Below are positions 1 to 5,489 of a stretch of 5,651 nucleotides of DNA, one piece after another (the first letter of the stretch is position 1; every line of letters begins with the position of its first letter). This DNA is from Nitrospira sp. (GTDB lineage: Bacteria; Nitrospirota; Nitrospiria; Nitrospirales; Nitrospiraceae), in the NCBI GenBank assembly GCA_025360665.1, contig JANYBU010000433.1, positions 1-5,651 of the forward strand, read 5' to 3'. The notes below the pieces were generated by a model that was given only the letters and a program-made list of their open reading frames with translations, was not told the origin of the DNA and made no database searches. A program made the position numbers and the translations under genes.

Positions 1-62
1 CGGACTTGCGCAATCGTCTGCAGCCGTGCTTCTTCCATGTCGATCACCATGCCTGGCATCAT
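1..62 (-). CDS. N-terminal fragment of a putative integrase-type transposase
   Basis: Reading the minus strand from the ATG at 62-60 gives about 20 codons without a stop up to the edge. Internal ATG codons occur at 59-57, 50-48 and 38-36, so the true start is uncertain. The peptide contains MEEARLQTIAQVR, which to my memory resembles the N-terminus of rve/DDE integrases of bacterial insertion sequences (an LxTIxQVRxFL-type opening). No catalytic residue is visible because the gene continues leftwards out of the window. No convincing Shine-Dalgarno sequence precedes any of the candidate starts. Twenty residues are too few for a firm family call. The gene is divergent from lptF. Confidence 0.38.
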   Translation of the reverse strand, partial: MMPGMVIDMEEARLQTIAQV

Positions 63-85
63 GACCGATTCAGCACAGCCGCCGC

Positions 86-142
86 TCAGACTCATTTCTC
101 GTTGGAAATACGACCCGGCTTCAGACTCATTTCATATTGGAA
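86..142. repeat. Pair of 22-bp direct repeats, 35 bp apart
   Basis: The copies are at 86-107 and 121-142. Each reads TCAGACTCATTTC, then three variable bases (TCG in the first, ATA in the second), then TTGGAA, so 19 of 22 positions match. The start-to-start distance is 35 bp, between three and four helical turns. On the minus strand the unit is TTCCAA-NNN-GAAATGAGTCTGA, placed directly upstream of the putative transposase start. This fits subterminal transposase-binding sites of an insertion sequence; a two-site operator is the alternative. Confidence 0.7.
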
Positions 143-145
143 GAG

Positions 146-164
146 GCGGCCATTGTTTGGCCGC
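146..164. other. Short GC-rich hairpin between the repeat pair and the lptF promoter
   Basis: GCGGCCA (146-152) and TGGCCGC (158-164) form a perfect 7-bp stem around a 5-nt loop (TTGTT). No T-run follows on either strand, so it is not a canonical intrinsic terminator. It lies just outside the inferred insertion-sequence end and could insulate lptF from that element, but nothing in the sequence proves a role. Confidence 0.5.
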
Positions 165-183
165 ACATTGGTCGGCCGTGAGG

Positions 184-212
184 TAGACAAGCCTCGTCCG
201 CTCGCCTATAGT
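184..212 (+). promoter_or_regulatory. Predicted sigma70-type promoter of lptFG
   Basis: The -35 box TAGACA (184-189) matches TTGACA at five of six bases. The -10 box TATAGT (207-212) matches TATAAT at five of six. The spacer is exactly 17 bp. Transcription would start near 218-219, leaving a leader of about 26 nt before the ATG at 245, with an AGGAG inside it. This geometry also rules out the in-frame TTG at 212 as the start codon, because it overlaps the -10 box. Confidence 0.62.
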
Positions 213-226
213 TGTCGAACTGTGCG

Positions 227-231
227 AGGAG
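227..231 (+). promoter_or_regulatory. Ribosome binding site that decides the lptF start
   Basis: AGGAG lies 1 nt before the ATG at 233 and 13 nt before the ATG at 245; the two ATGs are in frame. A 1-nt spacing is too tight for initiation, and 13 nt is long but workable, so 245 is preferred. No other Shine-Dalgarno-like sequence precedes either codon. Confidence 0.5.
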
Positions 232-244
232 CATGATTCTTCGA

Positions 245-1336
245 ATGTTTTTACGAACCCTGCTGGACCGCTATATCTTCTCCGAACTCCTTTCCCCTTT
301 TAGTTTAAGCCTTGGGGCACTGTGTTTTGTCATGCTCACACGGGAGCTCCTGCGCTTAGTGGAACTGCTGGTCTCCAAAGGCGTCGGGATCGTGGCCGTC
401 CTTCAAGTCTTCGCCCATCTGATGCCGTCGTTCCTCGTATTGACACTCCCGATCGCCGGGATCATCGCCTCGATCACCGCCTTTGGACGACTGTCCTTCG
501 ACAAAGAATTGGTCGCGATGCAGGCTGCGGGTCTGAGTCTCATGCGATTGGCTCGCCCCGTGCTACTCTTTGCCCTGCTCGTGTTCGGATTGACCTTGTG
601 GTTGGCGCAGTGGGGGCAACCCTGGAGTTCCATCAACCTCAAGAAAGTGGCGCTGAATCTCCTTCGGGATCAGCTGGTGTTGGCGCTGGAGCGGGGAACA
701 TTTAGCGAGCCCATCCCCAAGATGATGATCTATGTTCCGGATGGGGATCCCGGTCAGGCTACGACCGGGATTTTTGTCTCCGATGAGCGGAATGCAGATG
801 ACCCCCGCATCATCGTGGCGCAACAGTACGAAGTCTTGATGGATGCCTCCACCAATCAAGTCGCCTTACGCCTGCAACACGGAGTCATTCACAGTCGACC
901 GGATCAAACCGATCAATACGAGCAGGCATCGTTCGCCAGCTACGATCTGAAGCTCTCGCTCAACCAAAGCGGCTACTCAGCCACGGAGGAACGTCCGTCG
1001 TACGACGCCATTATCGCCCAGCTCGCACAATCCCAATGGCAGGATCCGTCCGCGCTCCGTCGACTGATGGAGTATTATAAAGATCTGGCTTTTCCAACCG
1101 CCTCGCTGGTGTTTTGCCTTTTAGGCGTGCCGGTCGGCATCGTCTCAAAACGATCCGGTCGGATCGGCGGATTTGCGGTCGGCGTGTTAGTCGTCATCGT
1201 GTACTACATGCTGAACGTCGCCTGCGAATTCCTAGTCACGACGGCTCACCTGTCACCCTTTGCCGGGGCCTGGATACCGAACGGCATTTTCTCTCTCGCC
1301 ACCGTCGTGTGGTTTTACATCATGAGTCGCCAATAA
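245..1336 (+). CDS. lptF: LptF, LPS export ABC transporter permease
   Basis: LptF is one of two permease subunits of the LptB2FGC exporter, which extracts LPS from the outer leaflet of the inner membrane and feeds it to the periplasmic Lpt bridge. The 363-residue protein shows the family layout. Three membrane helices lie at roughly residues 14-34, 56-80 and 103-122. A periplasmic beta-jellyroll follows at about 130-270, and three C-terminal helices at about 281-300, 308-332 and 339-360. The cytoplasmic loop FDKELVAMQAAGLS (85-98) is the coupling helix that contacts LptB, with E88 as the expected key acid. The segment DLAFPTASLVFCLLGVPVGI (280-299) is the typical start of the C-terminal membrane half. 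The length is normal for the family. The start at 245 was chosen from promoter and ribosome-site spacing; ATG 233 would add four residues. lptG follows after 4 bp, so the two are surely co-transcribed. LptF rather than LptG is assigned from gene order and is slightly less certain than the family. Confidence 0.93.
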   Translation: MFLRTLLDRYIFSELLSPFSLSLGALCFVMLTRELLRLVELLVSKGVGIVAVLQVFAHLMPSFLVLTLPIAGIIASITAFGRLSFDKELVAMQAAGLSLMRLARPVLLFALLVFGLTLWLAQWGQPWSSINLKKVALNLLRDQLVLALERGTFSEPIPKMMIYVPDGDPGQATTGIFVSDERNADDPRIIVAQQYEVLMDASTNQVALRLQHGVIHSRPDQTDQYEQASFASYDLKLSLNQSGYSATEERPSYDAIIAQLAQSQWQDPSALRRLMEYYKDLAFPTASLVFCLLGVPVGIVSKRSGRIGGFAVGVLVVIVYYMLNVACEFLVTTAHLSPFAGAWIPNGIFSLATVVWFYIMSRQ

Positions 1337-1340
1337 CCCC

Positions 1341-2432
1341 ATGCCCATTCTCTTCCGCTATCTTCTCCGCGAGTACGGCAAAATCTTCACGATGTGCTTC
1401 AGCGGGCTGATGACAATTTATCTCGTCATCGACTTCTTCGAGAAAGTGCGCCGTTTTTTGCGCTACGACGCCAACTGGCTCGACGTCTTGACGTATTTCC
1501 TTCTCAAGACTCCCGCGATTTCCTTCCAAATCGCTCCGCTGGCCATTTTGATGGCTACATTATTAACCTTCGGATTGCTCTCCCGTGGCCACGAAATCAC
1601 GGCCATGCGCAGTTGTGGCATCAGTTTACCTTGGATTACCTTCCCCTTCATCGCCTTCGCTGCAGGAATTGCCCTCGTGCTCTTGCTCTTCAGTTCCACC
1701 GTCATCCCGCTGGCCGCGAGCAAGTCCGAAGAGATTCGGACCACACGCATCGAGAAAAAGCCGCCCGCTGCAGCCGTGAAACTCCAGCAACCATGGACGA
1801 GAGTGGGAGCCGACACCCTCATGCATGTCACGAGCGTCTCCGTCGACGGAGAGCTCTTGGGCGGCGTGCGGCTCTTTCAGTTCGATGGCAACTTCCAATT
1901 GATCGACATGACTGAAGCCAACGAAGCCCGTTATGTCGATCAGACGTGGACCCTGTACCAGGGACGGCACCGGCGATTCCCCCCCGATGGGGCCGTCTCA
2001 GTTACCGAATTCGACCGTCAAGCCATTGCGTTGACCCTCATTCCCGATGACTTCACCACATGGCTCTCCGGCGATTCCGAGTTGATGACGTTCCATGATA
2101 TCCGCGCCTACACCAGACGTCGGCACCAGCAGGGCTCTCAGGCCGCACGGCTTCAGACAGACTATTACAGTCGAATCGCGTTTCCGTTCGTCACCGTAAT
2201 CATGGTCCTGGTCGGCATTGCGCTGAGTCTGCGCGGGAGTGGCACCAGAGGGGGCAGCATGGCGATGGGCATTGGGCAGGCGCTCGCCGTCGGCTTCTGC
2301 TATTGGACGACACACTCGATTGCGATCGCGCTCGGCCGTGGCGGAGTCTTGACGCCGTTGATCGCCGGTTGGATGGCGAACGTTCTCTTTATGAGTTATG
2401 GCCTCTATCTGATGCTTAAAGTGCGTTACTAG
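1341..2432 (+). CDS. lptG: LptG, LPS export ABC transporter permease
   Basis: LptG is the partner permease of LptF in the inner-membrane LPS exporter. The protein has 363 residues, the same length as LptF here. Membrane helices fall near residues 16-36, 58-80, 99-123, 277-297, 308-330 and 336-359, with a periplasmic beta-jellyroll between about 130 and 270. The coupling loop SRGHEITAMRSCGISLPWI (81-99) is strongly family-like, and E85 is the expected LptB-contacting acid. SRIAFPFVTVIMVLVGIALS (277-296) is the hallmark fifth-sixth helix region. The basic cluster K35/R37/R38 at the end of the first helix sits where LptG of E. coli places lysines that contact LPS phosphates; that correspondence is inference. 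There is no strong Shine-Dalgarno before the ATG, and the 4-bp gap to lptF suggests translational coupling. LptB, LptC and LptA are not in this window. Confidence 0.93.
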   Translation: MPILFRYLLREYGKIFTMCFSGLMTIYLVIDFFEKVRRFLRYDANWLDVLTYFLLKTPAISFQIAPLAILMATLLTFGLLSRGHEITAMRSCGISLPWITFPFIAFAAGIALVLLLFSSTVIPLAASKSEEIRTTRIEKKPPAAAVKLQQPWTRVGADTLMHVTSVSVDGELLGGVRLFQFDGNFQLIDMTEANEARYVDQTWTLYQGRHRRFPPDGAVSVTEFDRQAIALTLIPDDFTTWLSGDSELMTFHDIRAYTRRRHQQGSQAARLQTDYYSRIAFPFVTVIMVLVGIALSLRGSGTRGGSMAMGIGQALAVGFCYWTTHSIAIALGRGGVLTPLIAGWMANVLFMSYGLYLMLKVRY

Positions 2433-2565
2433 TGGCGCGTGAAACGCGAGACATGCGAGAAAAGCGCGACGGGCGTGATCGAAGTTCGGAGTTCCGGAAA
2501 CCTCGAACTTCGGACCTCAACCCTCATCCGTCTCGCTCGTCCCACCAGTCCCGCGAGTCTCGCCA
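2433..2565. repeat. Nonamer-built imperfect inverted repeat between lptG and fabF
   Basis: The left arm holds five in-register 9-bp units starting at 2437: GCGTGAAAC, GCGAGACAT, GCGAGAAAA, GCGCGACGG and GCGTGATCG. The right arm holds their reverse-complement type. Read on the minus strand from 2563 it is GCGAGACTC, GCGGGACTG, GTGGGACGA and GCGAGACGG. The best pairing is 2464-2472 with 2528-2536 (8 of 9 bases). At the centre a perfect 9-bp stem, CGAAGTTCG (2480-2488) with CGAACTTCG (2504-2512), encloses a 15-nt loop that itself contains the palindrome TTCCGGAA (2492-2499). The outer units extend the symmetry to TGGCG (2433-2437) and CGCCA (2561-2565). The element begins right after the lptG stop. 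There is no T-run, so a simple intrinsic terminator is unlikely. Confidence 0.72.
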
Positions 2566-2574
2566 GGCAACTGG

Positions 2575-2603
2575 TTGACTGATCTAGGCGCTTCCGGTAA
2601 GTA
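2575..2603 (+). promoter_or_regulatory. Weak candidate promoter upstream of fabF
   Basis: TTGACT (2575-2580) matches the -35 consensus at five of six bases. The hexamer 17 bp downstream, TAAGTA (2598-2603), is a poor -10 match and lacks the conserved final T. If real, the start would be near 2610, giving a leader of about 27 nt before fabF. It is listed because the 204-bp gap makes a separate fabF promoter plausible. Confidence 0.22.
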
Positions 2604-2621
2604 AAGGTCGAGCATTCGCAA

Positions 2622-2626
2622 AAGGA
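2622..2626 (+). promoter_or_regulatory. Ribosome binding site of fabF
   Basis: AAGGA lies 10 nt before the ATG at 2637. A second purine stretch, AGAAG (2632-2636), abuts the start codon. Together with the family-typical N-terminus (RARVVVTGLGVVSPIG), this fixes the start. Confidence 0.6.
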
Positions 2627-2636
2627 TTTCAAGAAG

Positions 2637-3893
2637 ATGCGGGCACGTGTCGTCGTCACAGGGCTGGGGGTCGTCTCTCCGATCGGTATCGGGGTCAGTG
2701 AGTTTTGGAAAGCCGCCCTTGCCGGTCAATCCGGCATCTCAGCGATTACGTCGTTCGACCCGTTTTCCATGGACGGCTACCGCTCCAAGGTCGCCGGCCA
2801 GGTGCGCGACTTCGCGGTCGAACGATTTCTCGATTCTGCCCATGGCGAACGAGTCGACCGCTACGCCCAGTTTGGCCTCGTAGCGGCAAAAGAGGCGCTG
2901 GCCGACTCGGGCCTCCAAATGGCGAAGGAGAACCCCCACCGCGTCGGGGTCATCGTGGGAGCCGGCATGGGCGGCATGGTAATGGGCGAGCGTGAAATCA
3001 CGCAACTCTACCAGCAGCAGAAACCTCATCGCGTCCATCCGAACTTTATTCCCGTCATCACCCTCAATTCGGCCTCCGGCATTATTGCGATGGCCTACGG
3101 CGCCAAGGGCCCCAACCTGACCATCTCAACCGCCTGCTCCTCCAGCGCCCATGCGCTCGGGCTAGCGCTCCACTGTATCCGCGAAGGCCGTGCCGATGTC
3201 GTGATCACCGTGGGGGCCGACGCCAGCATTACCCCGCTCGTCTTCGCCGGATTTTGTTCCCTGCGTGCCCTTTCGTCCAAGTTCAACGATCAACCGGAAA
3301 AGGCCTCGCGACCCTTCGATCGATTGCGTGACGGTTTCGTCATGGGAGAAGGCGCCGGGACGCTCATCTTGGAATCGGCCGCCCACGCCAAGAAACGCAA
3401 GGCGAGAGTCTATGCAGAAATTGCAGGCTACGCCGCCACCAGCGAGGCGTATCACATGGTCATCCCTCGTGAAGATGGCGTGGACGTGGCTTACACGATG
3501 AAGCTTGCGCTCGCGGACGCCGGCATGACCCCGGCACAGGTGGATTACATCAATGCCCACGCCACGTCAACGACGATCGGCGACGCCGTCGAAGCCAAAG
3601 CGATTCGCCAACTCTTTAAATCGCGCGCGGACAAGATTGCCATCAGCGCCACCAAGTCGCTGATCGGTCACACGCTGGGCGCCGCCGGTGCCATCGGGGG
3701 CATCGCTTCGGTCTTGGCTCTCCATACGGGCCAGATTCATCCGACCGCCAACTATGATGACCCGGATCCGGCTTGTGCTTTGGCAGGACTCTCCCGATCA
3801 GCACAGGAGCGTCGCGTGAAAGTGGCCTTGCTGAACGCCTTTGGATTTGGCAGCAACAACGCCGCTGTGGTATTCAAACAGGGGACTAAGTAG
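2637..3893 (+). CDS. fabF: Beta-ketoacyl-ACP synthase, FabF (KAS II) family
   Basis: FabF-type enzymes condense malonyl-ACP with an acyl chain held on an active-site cysteine, extending it by two carbons in the cytoplasm. The 418-residue protein is full length for the family (E. coli FabF is about 413). It has the two-part thiolase fold opening with VVVTGLGVVSPIG. The catalytic triad is complete: C167 in STACSSS, H308 in NAHATST and H345 in KSLIGHTLGAAG, with K340 just before. Other family blocks are ASRPFDRLRDGFVMGEGAG (223-241) and DPDPAC. Three conserved places deviate from the usual FabF. The nucleophile motif is ACSSS, more like polyketide ketosynthases. The first histidine motif is HAT rather than HGT. 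The C-terminal GFGGTN is GFGSNN (403-408). Its neighbours are an ACP gene and lpxD, so it may serve a dedicated acyl chain, for example for lipid A, rather than bulk fatty acid synthesis. A typical housekeeping FabF remains possible. Nonamer repeat elements flank it on both sides. Confidence 0.9.
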   Translation: MRARVVVTGLGVVSPIGIGVSEFWKAALAGQSGISAITSFDPFSMDGYRSKVAGQVRDFAVERFLDSAHGERVDRYAQFGLVAAKEALADSGLQMAKENPHRVGVIVGAGMGGMVMGEREITQLYQQQKPHRVHPNFIPVITLNSASGIIAMAYGAKGPNLTISTACSSSAHALGLALHCIREGRADVVITVGADASITPLVFAGFCSLRALSSKFNDQPEKASRPFDRLRDGFVMGEGAGTLILESAAHAKKRKARVYAEIAGYAATSEAYHMVIPREDGVDVAYTMKLALADAGMTPAQVDYINAHATSTTIGDAVEAKAIRQLFKSRADKIAISATKSLIGHTLGAAGAIGGIASVLALHTGQIHPTANYDDPDPACALAGLSRSAQERRVKVALLNAFGFGSNNAAVVFKQGTK

Positions 3894-3904
3894 CAGGATA
3901 CCGC

Positions 3905-4004
3905 ACGAGACAGGCGGGATGAGCGGGTCAGGTCTGGTTTCTCTGGTTTGTTTGGTTGAACAAGATTAACCAGATGAACTAAACGAACCAGACTGACGCG
4001 CTTG
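3905..4004 (+). repeat. Nonamer-built, G-U-rich long hairpin between fabF and the ACP gene
   Basis: From 3905 the sequence splits into 9-bp units: ACGAGACAG, GCGGGATGA, GCGGGTCAG, GTCTGGTTT, CTCTGGTTT, GTTTGGTTG, AACAAGATT, AACCAGATG, AACTAAACG, AACCAGACT. The main stem pairs 3932-3957 with 3968-3993: 19 Watson-Crick pairs, 5 G-U pairs and 2 mismatches over 26 positions. The loop is at most 10 nt. After a one-base bulge at 3931, an outer stem continues (3922-3930 with 3994-4002) with a single mismatch. The whole structure spans about 85 nt. All five wobble pairs are G-U in the plus-strand transcript; on the minus strand they would be A-C mismatches, so a plus-strand RNA folds better. A run of six T (4018-4023) lies 13 nt beyond the stem base, too far for a textbook terminator. 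The element starts about 11 bp after the fabF stop. Confidence 0.75.
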
Positions 4005-4060
4005 AGAGGCTGGTGGGTTTTTTCAGCATCTTGTTAGAGCACGACAGAGAGCATTAACAC

Positions 4061-4375
4061 ATGGCAACCGATCCCACCATATCGCTGAAAATCCGTACCG
4101 CCTTGGGTGAGTACCTGAAACGCGATCCAGCCACGATACTGATCAGACAACACCTGCGTGACGATTTAGGTCTCGACTCTATGGCGGTGATCGAACTGCT
4201 GTATCGCATCGAGGAGGCCTTCGATCTCCAGATCCCCGACCAGGATCTGGTGGGTCTGACGAGCGTTGGCCATGTCGTGAGTTATGTTGAAAAGCGGTTG
4301 AAGAAAACGGCCTCACCGGCCCCGATCAAGAAACCAGCGAAGCAGCACAAGCCAAAAAGCAAAAAGAAATCCTAA
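4061..4375 (+). CDS. Acyl carrier protein with a lysine-rich C-terminal tail
   Basis: This is a small acyl carrier protein that would hold acyl groups on a 4'-phosphopantetheine arm for the neighbouring ketosynthase and/or LpxD. Residues 1-80 form the four-helix ACP domain. The attachment site is S40 in DDLGLDSMAVIELL (34-47), followed by a helix III region (FDLQIPDQDL) like that of AcpP. Helix II (SMAVIELLYRIEEAF) is less acidic than in E. coli AcpP, where acids there dock partner enzymes. Residues 81-104 are an extension not present in standard ACPs of 75-80 residues: 10 of 24 are lysine, none is acidic, and there are several prolines. The start is the ATG at 4061, with AGAGAG (4046-4051) as a weak ribosome site 9 nt upstream. 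lpxD starts 5 bp after the stop, implying one mRNA and coupled translation. I do not name it acpP because it is probably not the housekeeping ACP. Confidence 0.88.
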   Translation: MATDPTISLKIRTALGEYLKRDPATILIRQHLRDDLGLDSMAVIELLYRIEEAFDLQIPDQDLVGLTSVGHVVSYVEKRLKKTASPAPIKKPAKQHKPKSKKKS

Positions 4376-4380
4376 TCTAT

Positions 4381-5469
4381 ATGGCGACGCAGGCACGCAT
4401 CCCTATCTCACTGGCACAGATCCACGACATAGTTGGCGGAGAACTTGTGGGGTCGTCACAAGCCACCGTGACGAGCCTGGCTAGTTTTGAAGTGGCAGGC
4501 CCGAACGATCTGACCTTCGTCACAGGGGATCGGATGCTCAAGACTGGCGGGCCCACCGCTGCTGGAGCACTCCTCGCCCACCGGCGTCTTGCTGAGATCG
4601 CCAATCCTCACATCGTCGTTGCCAATCCGACACTGGCCTTTGCGCAGATCGCCAAGGCCTTCTTTTGCCCGGTGACCCCTCCCCGCGGCATTGCCGCTGC
4701 CATTGTCCGTGGCATTGACACTCAGATCGGCCCCGATGTTTCGATTTGGCCGGGAGTCACCCTGGGAGACCGGGTCACAATTGGCGCGCGAGTGACGCTC
4801 TATCCTGGTGTCTTTGTCGGTAACGATACGGCGATCGGGGACGATACGTTGCTGTATCCCAACGTTGTCGTCCGGGAAGGCTGTACGATCGGAGCGCGGG
4901 TGATCATCCACAGCGGCACAGTGATCGGAAGCGACGGATTCGGCTATGTGCAGGATCAGGGACGGCATTACAAAATTCCCCAGCTCGGCGGAGTCACGCT
5001 CGAGGATGATGTGGAACTTGGCGCGAATGTCACGATCGATCGAGCCACCCTCGGCCAAACGGTCATCAAGCAGGGCACCAAGGTCGACAATCTGGTCCAG
5101 ATCGCCCATAACGTGACGATCGGTGCCCATTCAATCTTAGTATCACAGGTCGGGATCGCCGGCAGTACTCGCGTGGGGCATCACGTTATGATCGGTGGAC
5201 AGGCAGGGCTGGCAGACCACATCGTCATCGGAGATCAGGTCATGATTGCCGCTCGTGCGGGTGTCAACCGTAGCCTCGAATCCAACCAGATCGTCTCAGG
5301 GGCTCCCGTGATGCCGCATGAAGTCTGGGTGAAGGCCCAAGCCGTGATTCCACGGCTTCCTGAACTCCGACAGGCCGTACGGACATTGGAAGACCGGATG
5401 AAGCAGCTTGAAGCATCGCACTCGGCCCCCCAAGCCTCCAAGACGAAAGCCAAGAAGCGGGCCAGATAA
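4381..5469 (+). CDS. lpxD: LpxD, UDP-3-O-(3-hydroxyacyl)glucosamine N-acyltransferase
   Basis: LpxD catalyses the third step of lipid A synthesis in the cytoplasm, transferring a 3-hydroxyacyl chain from ACP to the 2-amino group of UDP-3-O-acyl-glucosamine. The 362-residue protein has the expected parts. An N-terminal uridine-binding domain covers about residues 8-100. A left-handed parallel beta-helix of hexapeptide repeats covers about 108-295 (for example IGPDVSIWPGVTLGDRVTIG). A C-terminal helix (326-346) is typical of LpxD trimers and contacts ACP. The catalytic histidine is H243 in NLVQIAHN. GSDGFGY (183-189) and VTIDRAT (217-223) are LpxD signatures that separate it from LpxA. Its last 10 or so residues are a basic tail (KTKAKKRAR), slightly longer than in E. 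coli LpxD (341 residues). There is no clear Shine-Dalgarno; the 5-bp gap from the ACP gene suggests coupled translation. Placement beside an ACP gene matches its use of an acyl-ACP donor. Confidence 0.95.
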   Translation: MATQARIPISLAQIHDIVGGELVGSSQATVTSLASFEVAGPNDLTFVTGDRMLKTGGPTAAGALLAHRRLAEIANPHIVVANPTLAFAQIAKAFFCPVTPPRGIAAAIVRGIDTQIGPDVSIWPGVTLGDRVTIGARVTLYPGVFVGNDTAIGDDTLLYPNVVVREGCTIGARVIIHSGTVIGSDGFGYVQDQGRHYKIPQLGGVTLEDDVELGANVTIDRATLGQTVIKQGTKVDNLVQIAHNVTIGAHSILVSQVGIAGSTRVGHHVMIGGQAGLADHIVIGDQVMIAARAGVNRSLESNQIVSGAPVMPHEVWVKAQAVIPRLPELRQAVRTLEDRMKQLEASHSAPQASKTKAKKRAR

Positions 5470-5489
5470 CGGATCGGTCGCGGCTGAGC

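Larger units (their letters stand above)
1..142 (-). mobile_element. Probable end of an insertion sequence (partial, cut by left edge)
   Basis: Two observations suggest this. First, a minus-strand reading frame starts near position 62 and stays open to the left edge, and its first residues resemble integrase-type transposases. Second, two near-identical direct repeats (86-107 and 121-142) lie just upstream of that start, where some DDE insertion sequences carry repeated transposase-binding sites. The outer boundary is inferred to be near 142, where the second repeat copy ends. No target-site duplication or terminal inverted repeat can be tested because the other end is outside the window. An alternative is an ordinary divergent gene with a repeated operator. 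Confidence 0.4.

Noticed and set aside
6..236. Plus-strand open frame of 76 codons before lptF
   Set aside because: Starts at a TTG without a ribosome site, reads through the repeat pair, hairpin and promoter, and its product has no protein-like pattern.
212..244. TTG at 212 as the lptF start
   Set aside because: It overlaps the -10 box of the best promoter, has no ribosome site, and adds residues (SNCARSMILR) unlike LptF N-termini.
2429..2729. Minus-strand open frames across the lptG-fabF gap
   Set aside because: They read through the nonamer repeat element (a 9-bp period keeps any frame open) and into the start of fabF; the products are low complexity and arginine-rich.
3162..3560. 132-codon minus-strand open frame inside fabF
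   Set aside because: It is antisense to conserved catalytic regions of fabF, with no ribosome site or recognisable domain.
4005..4023. Intrinsic terminator at the six-T run before the ACP gene
   Set aside because: The nearest stable stem ends at 4004, 13 nt before the T-run, and no adjacent GC stem pairs directly before it.
4031..4059. Promoter TTGTTA plus TTAACA for the ACP gene
   Set aside because: The -10 match is poor (two of six), and the start would fall at or after the ATG, leaving no leader.
4456..5130. 224-codon minus-strand open frame inside lpxD
   Set aside because: It lies wholly opposite a well-supported lpxD and shows no domain; the long opening follows from the codon usage of the hexapeptide repeats.
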